From NCBI GenBank assembly GCA_934121885.1, contig CAKOVH010000001.1, positions 1-64,000 of the forward strand: a DNA stretch of 64,000 nucleotides. Direction: 5' to 3'. The notes beneath the pieces are model-generated. The model was not told the DNA's origin. It ran no database searches and was given only the letters and a program-made list of their open reading frames with translations. The stretch is from an uncultured Clostridia bacterium. GTDB taxonomy: Bacteria; Bacillota; Clostridia; TANB77; CAG-508. How positions within the stretch are numbered: the first letter of the stretch is position 1; each line of letters starts with the position of its first letter. The position numbers and the translations under genes are program-made. Positions 8,397 through 17,282 of the stretch are shown one piece after another.

Positions 8397-9152
8397 ATGA
8401 ATTTGAAAATATTAGCAATAGATACCTCTTCTAAAGTTTGCAGTGTTGCAATTACAGAAGATACAAACAAAATAATAGAATTAGAAAATGATGATGAAAA
8501 AACACACTCAGTTAAATTAATGCCTATGGTTGATGAAGCATTTAATAAATCAGGTTTAAGTTTAAATGATATTGATTTACTTGCATGTAGTGTTGGTCCT
8601 GGCTCTTTTACAGGTTTGCGAATTGGAATTGCAACAATTAAAGCCTTTTCAGATGCAAAAAATTTACCTGTTACTTCTATTTCTTCTTTAGAGGGATTAG
8701 CATATAATTTAATTGATGAAAAAACGCCTACTACTAAACTTGCAAATACTCTTTTTGTTTCATTAATAGATGCAAAAAATGAAAATGTTTATTGTGGTTT
8801 GTACCGTTATTATAACAACAAATTAAATCAAACTACAGACCTAATTGCAGAAGATATACATGCTGTTATCTCAAAAATAAACACAACTCTTCTATCTTTT
8901 AGCAATCAGTTTAATGAAGTTGTATTTGTTGGAGATGGTGCAGTTCAGTATAAAGAAATTATTGAAAATGAATTAGACTATTCTTCACTTCGATTTGCTG
9001 AAGGCACTCTAAACAATTCAAATAGCATATCAATTGCAACTGCTGGTCTTATTAAATATAAAAATGGCGACTTTGGATATTCTAACTATTTAGTTCCATT
9101 ATATTTAAGAAAACCACAAGCAGAAAGAGAATTAGAAAATAAACAAAAATAG
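8397..9152 (+). CDS. tsaB: tRNA threonylcarbamoyladenosine biosynthesis protein TsaB
   Basis: TsaB (251 residues) is the ASKHA-fold partner of TsaD in t6A synthesis. Visible motifs are ILAIDTSSKVCSVAI at the N-terminus, EKTHSVKLMPMVDEAF, and SVGPGSFTGLRIG, the family signature. The last third is the variable C-terminal domain, ending LVPLYLRKPQAERE. It begins ATGAATTTG after GGAG and sits 14 bases after tsaE in one transcript. The usual tsaE-tsaB-rimI order supports the assignment. There is no CGG in this gene. Confidence 0.96.
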   Translation: MNLKILAIDTSSKVCSVAITEDTNKIIELENDDEKTHSVKLMPMVDEAFNKSGLSLNDIDLLACSVGPGSFTGLRIGIATIKAFSDAKNLPVTSISSLEGLAYNLIDEKTPTTKLANTLFVSLIDAKNENVYCGLYRYYNNKLNQTTDLIAEDIHAVISKINTTLLSFSNQFNEVVFVGDGAVQYKEIIENELDYSSLRFAEGTLNNSNSISIATAGLIKYKNGDFGYSNYLVPLYLRKPQAERELENKQK

Positions 9153-9159
9153 AATATAT

Positions 9160-9195
9160 TCGCTGAATTTTTTTTATAAAGTTCAGCGATTTTTT
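9160..9195 (+). terminator. Terminator after tsaB
   Basis: TCGCTGAA (9160-9167) pairs with TTCAGCGA (9182-9189), followed by TTTTTTG. Confidence 0.8.
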
Positions 9196-9238
9196 GTAAC
9201 AATATTGTAACAATAATGTAATATTTATTTTATTTACT

Positions 9239-9266
9239 TTTACATCATATTACGATAAAATATACT
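9239..9266 (+). promoter_or_regulatory. Promoter of rimI
   Basis: TTTACA (9239-9244), a 16-base spacer and TATACT (9261-9266), with the AGGAGG of rimI 27 bases further on. Confidence 0.55.
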
Positions 9267-9302
9267 AGAATATTTTGTACTATTTTGTAAAAAGGAGGAC
9301 TT

Positions 9303-9744
9303 ATGGAAATTACAGTTTCTGAAATGACCATAGATGATGTTGTTTCTATAGAAAACATACTTTTAAAAGACTTTGATGATTTTTGGTCAGTTCAAACTTT
9401 AAAAGAAGACCTTTCCACTTCTCTTTCTAAATATTTAGTTGCCAAAAATTCAAATGAAGTAATTCGGCTTTGTTGGAATAAAAACAATTATAGATACCGC
9501 CGAAATTATGAATATTGTAACTAAAAAAGATATGCGAAATATTGGTATAGCTTCACAGCTATTAACCGAAGTAATAAGATATTGTAAAAATTTAAACTTA
9601 AAATCTATTTATTTAGAAGTAAATGAAAATAATTTACCAGCCATTCATCTATATGAAAATTATGGTTTTAAACGAATAGGTTTAAGAAAAAAATACTATA
9701 ATAATACAGATAATGCCATTTTAATGGAATTAAAAATTATTTAA
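9303..9744 (+). CDS. rimI: Ribosomal protein alanine N-acetyltransferase RimI, read through a +1 shift at CGG
   Basis: This GNAT-family acetyltransferase probably acetylates the N-terminus of ribosomal protein S18. Frame 1 (54 codons from ATG 9303, after AAAGGAGG) ends with KNSNEVI at CGG 9465-9467. Skipping the C yields GGC, giving EVIGFVGIKT, the GNAT beta-4 strand. Frame 2 supplies the acetyl-CoA loop (MRNIGIASQLL) and the C-terminal NLPAIHLYENYGFKRIG motif. The sum is 146 residues, matching RimI. Both halves are needed for one GNAT fold. The next gene begins 10 bases downstream. Confidence 0.9.
9465..9467 (+). other. CGG +1 recoding site in rimI
   Basis: Frame 0 is GTA ATT CGG CTT TGT; after skipping C it is GTA ATT GGC TTT GTT, restoring VIGFV. 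Confidence 0.85.
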
Positions 9745-9754
9745 GGAGGAACAA

Positions 9755-12157
9755 ATGAAAAGTAAATATGAATTAAATTACAAAGATTTAAGAGTTACTT
9801 GTAACCCAAAAATGTTTAACTTTACTACTACAGATGAACTAGAGCCAATTAATACTGGTATTGGTCAAGAAAAAGGAATTAAAGCATTAGAATTTGGACT
9901 TAATGTTGATGCAAATGGATACAATCTTTATGTAGAAGGTCCTTATGGTGTTGGTAAGACCTCTTACACAAAAACAGCTTTAGAAACTATTTCAAAAAAG
10001 AAAAAAGTTCCAAATGACTGGTGTTATATATATAATTTTGATAACCCTAATGAGCCTGTAGCAGTATCACTTCCTGCTGGACAAGGTAAAGAATTTGAAA
10101 ATACAATGAATACTTTTATTAATGATATAAAAGTTGATATGAAAAATACATTTAATAATGAAGAATTCGAAAAAGAAAAGAATTTAATAAAACAAGAATT
10201 TGAAGTAAAACGCAATGTTTTAATGGAAAAACTAAATAAAAAATCTGCTGAATATGGCTTTCAAGTAAAATCTGCTCAAAACGGAATTTATATGATGCCT
10301 ATCGTTAATGGAAAAACTATTGCTGAGGAAGAGTTTGATAAATTAGACCCAGATACTAAAAAAGAATTTGAAGATAAATCTACAATTGTTCAACAACATA
10401 TTATGACAGCAATTGGAGAAATAAAATCAATTGAAAGAGAATCAGAAAAACGTGTACAAGAATGGCAATCAAATGTTGCACTTCTTACTATTAATGCACA
10501 TATAAACTTAATCAAAGCTAAATATAAAAGAAATAAAAAAATTAATAAATTTTTAGATGATGTAAAGAAAGACATTTTAAAGAATATATCTTGCTTTGTT
10601 GTAGAGGAAAAAAAGGATAATAAAAATAATCAGCCACAACCTGCTTCTGCTAAACCAGAACTTCAGAGCCCATGGCTTAACTATCGTGTTAATCTTTTTG
10701 TTGATAATAGTAGATTAGAAGGAGCTCCTGTTATTGCAGATACAAATTATTCTTACCATAATATATTTGGAAAACTAGAATATGAAAATTACTTTGGAGC
10801 TTTAAAAACAGATTTCACAATGTTAAAACCTGGTCTTATTCAACAAGCTAATGGTGGTTACCTTATATTCCAAGCTAATGACCTATTAACAAACAATTTA
10901 TGTTATGATGCTTTAAAGAAAGTTTTACGTAGTAAACAAATAGGAATTGAAAATGCAGCAGATCCTCGTTCTTCTATGGTTATGATATCTTTAAAACCAG
11001 AGCCAATTCCTTTAAACTTAAAAGTTATCTTAATTGGAGATGAAAACATTTATCAAACATTACTTGCAATAGATAATGATTTTAGAAAATTGTTTAAAAT
11101 AAAAGTTGAGTTTGCAGATGAAGCTCCTTTAACAGTTGATAATATGAATAAACTAGCTCGTTTTGTAAAAGGATACTGTGAACACGAAGAACTTCCACCT
11201 CTTGATAATACAGCTATGGCAAAAATTGTTGAATACGCATCAAAGCTTGCCGATAATCAAGAAAAACTTTCTACTCGTTTTACAGATTTATCACAAGTAA
11301 TTGGTGAAGCAGCTACTTGGGCTAAAATGGCTAAATCTAAGATAATAACAGGTGAGTTTATTATTAAGGCATTAGAAGAGAAAAAAGAGCGTGTTAAAAA
11401 ATATGATGAAAAATATATTGAAATGATTAAAGAAAATACACTTTTAATTGATACTGAAGGTGAAAAAGTTGGACAAATAAATGGTCTTACAATTATGAAT
11501 GTTGGAGATTATTCTTTTGGAAAACCTGTAAAAATTACTGCAAATACCTATACAGGTAAAAATGGAGTTATAAATATTGAAAGAGAAGTTGAACTTTCTG
11601 GTTCTACTCACTCTAAAGGTATATTAATATTAAGTGCATATATAGGCGAAATGTTTGCTCAAGATATTCCTCTTTCACTTACAGCTAGTATTTGTTTTGA
11701 ACAATTGTATAATGGTGTTGATGGCGATAGTGCCTCATCTACAGAGTTATATGCAATTTTATCTAGCTTATCTGATGTTCCTATTAATCAAGCAATTGCA
11801 GTTACTGGTTCTGTTAACCAAAAAGGCGAAATACAACCAATTGGTGGTGCAAATGATAAGATAGAAGGATTTTTCCAAATTTGTAAGATGAGAGGATTAA
11901 ATGGAACACATGGTGTTATGATTCCAAAACAAAATATTCATAACCTAAATCTTTCAGTAGAAGTTGCAAATGCTGTTAAAAATGGATTATTCCACATTTA
12001 CGCTATATCTACAATTGAGGAAGGTATTGAAATTTTAACAGGTGTTCCTGCTGGTAGAAAAGATGAAAATGGAAAATTTACACCAGGAACAATAAATTAC
12101 TTAGCTTATCAAAAACTAAAAAGATATGCTGATGCAAGTAAATTGATGCGTGAATAA
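9755..12157 (+). CDS. Lon-like ATP-dependent protease (AAA plus S16 peptidase)
   Basis: An 800-residue protease of the LonB-like AAA_32 group, distinct from housekeeping Lon. The N-terminal ATPase has Walker A EGPYGVGKTS (about residue 68-77), a long charged helical insertion (about 125-290), and a second ATPase part with QANGGYLIFQANDLL. The C-terminal S16 domain carries the Ser-Lys dyad: Ser in VDGDSASSTE and Lys in IGGANDKIEG. No signal or membrane segment is seen, so it is probably cytosolic. It starts after AAGGAGG, 10 bases behind rimI, so it is likely co-transcribed. Substrates are not predictable. No in-frame CGG. Confidence 0.9.
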   Translation: MKSKYELNYKDLRVTCNPKMFNFTTTDELEPINTGIGQEKGIKALEFGLNVDANGYNLYVEGPYGVGKTSYTKTALETISKKKKVPNDWCYIYNFDNPNEPVAVSLPAGQGKEFENTMNTFINDIKVDMKNTFNNEEFEKEKNLIKQEFEVKRNVLMEKLNKKSAEYGFQVKSAQNGIYMMPIVNGKTIAEEEFDKLDPDTKKEFEDKSTIVQQHIMTAIGEIKSIERESEKRVQEWQSNVALLTINAHINLIKAKYKRNKKINKFLDDVKKDILKNISCFVVEEKKDNKNNQPQPASAKPELQSPWLNYRVNLFVDNSRLEGAPVIADTNYSYHNIFGKLEYENYFGALKTDFTMLKPGLIQQANGGYLIFQANDLLTNNLCYDALKKVLRSKQIGIENAADPRSSMVMISLKPEPIPLNLKVILIGDENIYQTLLAIDNDFRKLFKIKVEFADEAPLTVDNMNKLARFVKGYCEHEELPPLDNTAMAKIVEYASKLADNQEKLSTRFTDLSQVIGEAATWAKMAKSKIITGEFIIKALEEKKERVKKYDEKYIEMIKENTLLIDTEGEKVGQINGLTIMNVGDYSFGKPVKITANTYTGKNGVINIEREVELSGSTHSKGILILSAYIGEMFAQDIPLSLTASICFEQLYNGVDGDSASSTELYAILSSLSDVPINQAIAVTGSVNQKGEIQPIGGANDKIEGFFQICKMRGLNGTHGVMIPKQNIHNLNLSVEVANAVKNGLFHIYAISTIEEGIEILTGVPAGRKDENGKFTPGTINYLAYQKLKRYADASKLMRE

Positions 12158-12172
12158 AATTATATACAATTA

Positions 12173-12217
12173 AAGCCTAAAACCGGTTTTATTCCGAATT
12201 TTAGGCTATTTTTTTAT
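12173..12217 (+). terminator. Terminator after the Lon-like protease
   Basis: AAGCCTAAAA pairs with TTTTAGGCTA around an AT-rich loop, followed by a run of seven T. Confidence 0.85.
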
Positions 12218-12318
12218 TTTTATAAATTAAAATTTGGCATATTTTTTGTTTTTTTGTAAATAATATTTTATAAAAGATTTATATATCTTATCTAAAAGCG
12301 AAAGGATTTTAATTTATT

Positions 12319-12948
12319 ATGAAAAAAATTTTAGGAATTATTATTGCAATTATAGCCATTTTTATTATTGGATTTGCTATATACAATTTGATTAATAAAA
12401 ATAATTCAAATAGATTCTCAAATACTTCTAGTGAATATAATGCTATAAGAACAACTACAGAAACAAATACCATTATCCAACAGATACCAGCAGAAAATGA
12501 ATTATATAGTTTTTCAACCCCTATAAAATCTACTGATGATAACAGATTAACAAATTTAAAATTAACATGTGGCAAAATTAATGGAACAATAGTAAAAGCA
12601 GGCTCTGAATTTTCTTTTTATAAAGTTGTAGGTCCATCTGAAGCTAAAGATGGATATAAAATTGCTGATGCACTAGATGCAGATGGAAATACAATAAAAT
12701 TAATTGGTGGTGGGAATTGCCAAGTAAGTACTACCATATATAATGCTGCACTTGGAGTAAGTGGCTTAGAAGTAACTGAAAGACATGAACATTCTAATGA
12801 TGTTCCTTATATAGAAGATGGAAAAGATGCTGCTGTAGCATATGGACATTTAGATTTAAAATTTAAAAACACTAATAATTACGATATAAAACTATATTCT
12901 ACAATTAGTGATAATAAAGTTATAGTAAAAATTTTTAGAGTGTCATAA
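12319..12948 (+). CDS. VanW-family protein, membrane anchored
   Basis: A 209-residue protein with an N-terminal signal anchor (residues 1-25, KKILGIIIAIIAIFIIG) followed by a low-complexity Ser/Thr/Asn linker and a VanW domain (about 60-205). The domain signature is GGGNCQVSTTIYNAAL plus AVAYGHLDLKFKN. VanW proteins are found next to cell-wall functions and in some vancomycin clusters, but their biochemical role is not known. Here it stands alone, convergent with the dacF-like carboxypeptidase, with a shared terminator. It is not evidence of vancomycin resistance. Confidence 0.88.
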   Translation: MKKILGIIIAIIAIFIIGFAIYNLINKNNSNRFSNTSSEYNAIRTTTETNTIIQQIPAENELYSFSTPIKSTDDNRLTNLKLTCGKINGTIVKAGSEFSFYKVVGPSEAKDGYKIADALDADGNTIKLIGGGNCQVSTTIYNAALGVSGLEVTERHEHSNDVPYIEDGKDAAVAYGHLDLKFKNTNNYDIKLYSTISDNKVIVKIFRVS

Positions 12949-12956
12949 TGACACTC
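12937..12956. terminator. Bidirectional terminator between vanW-like and dacF-like genes
   Basis: AGAGTGTCA pairs with TGACACTCT with a 2-base loop; the VanW stop codon lies inside it. T- and A-runs flank both sides, so it can serve both convergent genes. Confidence 0.75.
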
Positions 12957-12961
12957 TATTA

Positions 12962-14213
12962 TTATCTTAATAAACAAAACCAATTTTTATAAATATATGA
13001 TAAAATATTTGAAAATGTCTTTTTATCTACTGAACAATTTGCTATTACATTTGTTCTTGCTATTTCTTTGCCAGATAGCATATAAACAATTTCTCCCACT
13101 TTTTGATTTTCTTTTATAGGTGCTTGCAAATTGTCTTCAACCTTAACTTGCTGTTCTATTTGTTTGTCTTGACCTTTTTTTATTAGTAATCCGGCAATCA
13201 CCTTCTATAACTAACTCTGCTGTTTCTTTTACTCCTTTTGTTATAGAAACTGTTTTTAAAGTATCTCCTTTTTTAGCAAGTTCTTTATATTCATAATTAT
13301 TAAATCCATAATCTAACAACTTTTGTGCTTCTGCAAATCTTACTTTTGTTGATGGTGCCTTCATTATAACTGCAATTAAAGATAAATTATTTCTTGTTGC
13401 ACTTGCAGACAAATTATATAAAGCAACTGATGTTGAACCAGTTTTTAGTCCTGTTGCTCCCTTATAATTTCTTATAAGTTTATTTGTATTTACTAATTGT
13501 GATTTTCCATCACGAAGACTATCCATCCATATTGTTGTGTATTTTAAAATTGTAGGATGATTATTTAATAGTTCTCTTGACATTAATGCAATATCGTATG
13601 GAGAAGTTACATGCCCATCCTCATCTATACCATGGCAATTTTTAAATGTTGTATCATTCATACCTAGTTCTTTTGCTTTTAAGTTCATTTTTTCTACAAA
13701 GGCTTCCTGACTACCACACAAATAGTTTGCCATTGCAACAGTGCAATCATTTGCTGATACAACACATATTGCCTTTAGCATTTCATCTACAGTAAGCTCT
13801 TCTCTCACATCTAACCATATTTGAGAACCGCCCATTGCAGCAGCATCTTCTGTACATGGCACTTTGTCTGTTAGTGATATTTTTCCACTGTCTAATGCTT
13901 CCATAATAAGCAAAATACTCATTACTTTTGTAACACTTGCAGGTCTTAGTTTTTCGTGTATATTATGTTCATATAAAACTTGGCCCGTATGTTGTTCAAT
14001 TAAAATAGCCCCACCAGATTCTAGCTTTAATTCATTTTCTGTTTTTACACCCGTTGATTGGTTTTCAGTTTTTGCGTTTGTTTGCACGCTTTTCTCACTT
14101 GCATTTGACCATACATACACGCTATCATCTGCTGCAAACACTACTGAAAATGTAAATATTGTAAGTATAATTAATATACTACTTACAATTTTTATATATC
14201 TTTTATTAAGCAT
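12962..14213 (-). CDS. D-alanyl-D-alanine carboxypeptidase (DacF-like), read through a +1 shift at CGG
   Basis: A penicillin-binding serine peptidase that trims peptidoglycan stem peptides; DacF-type enzymes act in growth or spore cortex formation. A signal peptide (residues 1-25, VVFA/AD cut) is followed by the S11 catalytic domain with ASVTK (SxxK), SAND (SxN) and LKTGST (KTG). Frame 1 ends at CGG 13193-13191 after VIEGDC; skipping C gives GGA TTA CTA ATA, and frame 2 (GLLIKKGQDK) supplies the PBP5-like C-terminal beta domain to the stop at 12962. The total is about 416 residues. Start ATG 14213 has AGGGGG 10 bases upstream; an earlier ATG at 14273 lacks one. Confidence 0.9.
13191..13193 (-). 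other. CGG +1 recoding site in the dacF-like gene
   Basis: On the minus strand frame 0 is GAT TGC CGG ATT; after skipping C it is GAT TGC GGA TTA, giving DCGLLIKKG, a conserved turn of the C-terminal domain. Confidence 0.85.
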
Positions 14214-14290
14214 AATAAAATACCCCCTATATTTTATACTAAATATATATTCGAGAGTATTTTGTTTATACATTATTTATTATATAAAAG

Positions 14291-14328
14291 AAAAGCCGCC
14301 ACAGGTTATTATGACCCAAGCGACTTTT
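14291..14328 (-). terminator. Terminator of the gene at 14339
   Basis: AAAAGTCGC pairs with GCGGCTTTT on the minus strand, followed by CTTTTATA. Confidence 0.7.
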
Positions 14329-14338
14329 AATTTTAGCA

Positions 14339-14758
14339 TTACTTCCAATTAATGGACATAGCAATTTTTTCGTTAGATACCTTTGCAAGTATAACTTCCA
14401 AATTGCCAGACCTAATCTTGGAAACAATAGCCCTTCTGGTTTTTGCACTAAAACATCTCTGCTTTAGCGTCGGAAAAAATCTTTTACGTTCAATGCTCCA
14501 AATGTCAATCTGACATTTATTCGCATCGGTTCCGAGAAGATTTTTGATTTCCTTAACCAAACGATTTGAAAAGCCAGGAAGTATCAGCAGATTTACCAAC
14601 AGAAGTCTTCTATCATCATCATTGAAAACCATTTCCACTTCTGCCTTTTCCCAAAACCGCCTTACTTCATTGTCTTTTTCCAAAGCTCCGCGTATCCGTT
14701 TCATAATTGCTGCTTTTGTGTCTAATACAAAATAATTTTTCATTTGTGTTTCCTCCAT
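14339..14758 (-). CDS. Unrecognised small protein with foreign codon use
   Basis: I do not recognise this 139-residue protein. It is basic and Arg/Lys rich, with no signal peptide or membrane segment, and begins MEETQMKNYFVL after a GGAGG site. Its base composition is visibly more GC-rich than the genes around it, and it uses codons that are rare here. It contains two in-frame CGG codons (14698-14696 and 14659-14657, within KRIRG and EVRRFW). A +1 shift at the first would give about ten altered residues and then a stop. It looks like recent transfer between dacF and gerW, possibly not expressed at full length. Confidence 0.6.
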   Translation of the reverse strand: MEETQMKNYFVLDTKAAIMKRIRGALEKDNEVRRFWEKAEVEMVFNDDDRRLLLVNLLILPGFSNRLVKEIKNLLGTDANKCQIDIWSIERKRFFPTLKQRCFSAKTRRAIVSKIRSGNLEVILAKVSNEKIAMSINWK

Positions 14759-14782
14759 AGTTATGGTTGTTGTATTATAGTA

Positions 14783-14804
14783 ATAATAAGCATTCGCTTA
14801 TTAT
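14783..14804. repeat. Inverted repeat upstream of the gene at 14339
   Basis: TAATAAGC (14784-14791) and GCTTATTA (14796-14803) form a perfect 8-base-pair stem with a 4-base loop. It lies between the gerW stop and the start of the next gene and could be a gerW terminator or an operator. Confidence 0.5.
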
Positions 14805-14840
14805 ATATATTATATCGTATTTTACATAATTAGTCAAATT

Positions 14841-15452
14841 TTATTGTTCCTGCTCATCATTAAAATCTTCTATATCATCATATTCGTATTCATAATTTTG
14901 AGGTTTTTGTATTTTGCTTCTTTTTGGATGTATTTTATTAATACTTTGAACAGTTGTATCTGCTAAATTATCTATTGTTTCTCTTGCTTCTCTTTTTTCT
15001 CTTTCCTCTTTTTTCATTTCTTCTCTTTTTTCTTCTTTTTTGTTTTGCATTGTTCTATTTAAATATGAATTTAGTTTTTCCATTAAATCTGGTACATAAT
15101 CTAATAATCTATCCACTGCAGATGAATGTGAGATTGGAAGTAATTTAACATTATTTTGTTGTACAACTAAGAATGCTATTGGTGAAATGCTAACTCCTGC
15201 TCCTGATCCTCCTCCAAATGGTAATCTGTATTGGATTGCTTCTTCTTTTTCTTTTTTTGTGTATTCATCAATGGTTTCTCCTTTAAATTCACTTCCACCA
15301 GCTGCAAAACCAAAACCGACTTTCGAGATTGGAATAATAATTATATTATTGCTTGTTTCTATTGGTTCTCCTATTATTGTATTAACATCTACCATATCCC
15401 TAATACTATTCATGGCCGTAAGCATAAGACCTTCTATTGGATGTTCGCTCAT
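14841..15452 (-). CDS. gerW: Spore protein GerW (YtfJ family)
   Basis: GerW/YtfJ proteins are forespore proteins needed for normal germination in Bacillus. The family core is visible: MSEHPIEGLMLTAMNSIRDM, DVNTIIGEPI, IPISKVGFGFAAGG and LPFGGGSGAGVSISPIAFLV. A long charged tail (about residues 130-203, Lys/Glu repeats) extends beyond the core. I chose ATG 15452 (SEHP) over the TTG at 15461, because the GGAG site would abut the TTG. Its start overlaps the end of the DUF2953 gene, as is usual for this pair. Confidence 0.93.
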   Translation of the reverse strand: MSEHPIEGLMLTAMNSIRDMVDVNTIIGEPIETSNNIIIIPISKVGFGFAAGGSEFKGETIDEYTKKEKEEAIQYRLPFGGGSGAGVSISPIAFLVVQQNNVKLLPISHSSAVDRLLDYVPDLMEKLNSYLNRTMQNKKEEKREEMKKEEREKREARETIDNLADTTVQSINKIHPKRSKIQKPQNYEYEYDDIEDFNDEQEQ

Positions 15453-16017
15453 TTTTATCAACTCTCCTTTTCTTTAATAAAGCATATACTATACTGATAA
15501 TATGTACCATTTTTTCTTCAATTATACAGTTAAGTTTAATTTCATATAAATTTTTATCAAAATATACTGGTAATATTTCGTAATAGTAATTTTCTTTTTT
15601 GTATTTTTTTATTGTGTATGGTAGTAGTACAGCTACAAATGTACTTAAGATTGCCACAAAATATGTTGTTGCAAGTATATCAAAAGTTCCAAGTTTTACT
15701 TTTAAATTTAAAAAAGATATTTTAGGTGATAATTTTTTTACAAGCTTTATATCTTTCACATCAACATATTTTTTTATATCAACCTCACTCCATTTTGATT
15801 TCTGTGAAATCTTTTGTATTTTTTTATCATCTAGGCTAATCCATATCCATTTTATTTTATTAAATAAATACAGTGCAATTTTTATTTTATAGTCTTTAGG
15901 CTTTTTCATATTTTCCATATTTGATGCTTCAAAATTTTCTACTTGTATTCGTATTGTAGAAAAAGTAATTAAAAGAGCTAAAAATATTAAAATACATATA
16001 ATAAAAACTAATACCAT
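15406..16017 (-). CDS. DUF2953 domain membrane protein
   Basis: A 203-residue protein with an N-terminal membrane helix (residues 1-20), a basic central region and a second hydrophobic segment (about 118-135, VAILSTFVAVLLP), followed by the DUF2953 domain. The C-terminal end NERTSNRRSYAYGHE is typical of the family, which always precedes gerW in Clostridia. It overlaps gerW by about 47 bases in another frame, so the two are translationally coupled. It is probably sporulation-linked through its partner, but the role is unknown. Confidence 0.85.
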   Translation of the reverse strand: MVLVFIICILIFLALLITFSTIRIQVENFEASNMENMKKPKDYKIKIALYLFNKIKWIWISLDDKKIQKISQKSKWSEVDIKKYVDVKDIKLVKKLSPKISFLNLKVKLGTFDILATTYFVAILSTFVAVLLPYTIKKYKKENYYYEILPVYFDKNLYEIKLNCIIEEKMVHIISIVYALLKKRRVDKNERTSNRRSYAYGHE

Positions 16018-16070
16018 ACATAACCTCCTTTGAAGTTATTTTAGTATTAGTTTTTCCAAATTTTATCATT

Positions 16071-16823
16071 TTAAACATTTTTTCTTTTTTCTACTGTTAT
16101 ATCACCAAATATTGCTTCTTGCGAAGTTAGCACCTTACTTCTTCTTGATAATTCTAAAAGTCCTGAAAATGCTGTTACAATTTCTGGTTTTGAGCATTGT
16201 TTTTTAGGAAATAACTTATTAAATACAAATTTTTTATTATGTACAAGTTCTCTAAACATTGTTTTTACCTTATCTGCAACTGTATAAGTTTCGGTGATAG
16301 CAATCTTTTCAATATTTTTTGCATTTTGATTTAATCTTTGACTATTTTTTTCTACTATTTGTTTATATGTTTCAATAATTAATTCTGTTTCATATGTTCT
16401 TTCCATTTTTTGTTTTGGAAGCTTTATATCTTCTGGTAGTTTAAACATACATTTACTATTTTCTAAATATAGTTCTTTAAACTTTTTTGTTATTTCTTTA
16501 TATTTTTTATATTCAATAATTCTTCTAATTAATTCTTCTTCAGTAAGCTCCTTTTCCTCTTCAACCTGAGATGGAAGCAAATTCTTAGATTTTAAATATA
16601 AAAGAGTTGAAGCCATTAAGATAAACTCACTAGTTACCTCTAAATTCATATCTTCCATTGCATTTATATAATCAATATATTGATCTGTAATTTCTGACAA
16701 GTTGATATCTGATATATTCATTTTATTTTTATCAATTAAATGGCATAACAAGTCAAGTGGTCCTTCAAAATTTTCTATTTTAATTGCATATTTATTTGTT
16801 TCTAATGACAGTATGTTTTGCAT
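16071..16823 (-). CDS. scpA: Segregation and condensation protein ScpA
   Basis: ScpA is the kleisin subunit that bridges the SMC dimer in chromosome condensation. The 250-residue sequence has the N-terminal helical domain with ENFEGPLDLLCHLIDKNKM and TDQYIDYI, and the C-terminal winged-helix (TAFSGLLELSRRSKV, ILTSQEAIFGDI). It overlaps recX by one base. scpB does not follow here; DUF2953 and gerW do, so scpB must be elsewhere. Confidence 0.95.
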   Translation of the reverse strand: MQNILSLETNKYAIKIENFEGPLDLLCHLIDKNKMNISDINLSEITDQYIDYINAMEDMNLEVTSEFILMASTLLYLKSKNLLPSQVEEEKELTEEELIRRIIEYKKYKEITKKFKELYLENSKCMFKLPEDIKLPKQKMERTYETELIIETYKQIVEKNSQRLNQNAKNIEKIAITETYTVADKVKTMFRELVHNKKFVFNKLFPKKQCSKPEIVTAFSGLLELSRRSKVLTSQEAIFGDITVEKRKNV

Positions 16824-17281
16824 TATTCTACCTCACTTAAAGCTTCTTTTATATTTTCCAATTTATATCCTTTTTTTAATAGCATCTGTTTTATATCTTC
16901 TTCATCTCTTGATGTTTGTTTTTTATAGAAAATATTTTTTATAGATTGTATTTCATAATCATTTAATTCGTCATTATGATTTGAAATACACTCGTCAATT
17001 ATATCACTATTTAACCCTTTTGCAAATAATTTATATTTAATTTCTTTAATGGATAAATTCTTTAGTGCCATAAATTCTGAGATAGCTCTTTCTATATAAT
17101 TATTATCATCTATATAGCCTGCTTCTTTTAGGTCATCTATTATATCTTCTAATATTTCTTCTTCAATGCAAAAAGAGAACTTTTGCATAATTTCTTTTTC
17201 TGTTCTCTTTTTGTATAAAATATATTTTAATACTTTTGTTTTTAATTTATCATATTCTTCTAAATAATCTAAATTATCCAT
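16823..17281 (-). CDS. recX: Regulatory protein RecX
   Basis: RecX binds RecA filaments and limits their activity. The 152-residue protein has tandem three-helix repeats: YILYKKRTEKEIMQKF, DDLKEAGYIDDNNY and YKLFAKGLNSDIID. It follows recA by one base and overlaps scpA by one, so recA, recX and scpA form a tight operon. It is shorter than the Bacillus protein (about 264 residues) but comparable to many clostridial ones. Confidence 0.9.
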   Translation of the reverse strand: MDNLDYLEEYDKLKTKVLKYILYKKRTEKEIMQKFSFCIEEEILEDIIDDLKEAGYIDDNNYIERAISEFMALKNLSIKEIKYKLFAKGLNSDIIDECISNHNDELNDYEIQSIKNIFYKKQTSRDEEDIKQMLLKKGYKLENIKEALSEVE

Positions 17282-17282
17282 A

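Noticed and set aside
12319..12948. Vancomycin resistance locus
   Set aside because: VanW-domain proteins are widespread in Clostridia; no vanH/A/X or regulators are nearby.
15406..15461. DUF2953/gerW overlap as another recoding site
   Set aside because: The overlap is normal for this gene pair, the DUF2953 C-terminus is complete, and there is no in-frame CGG.
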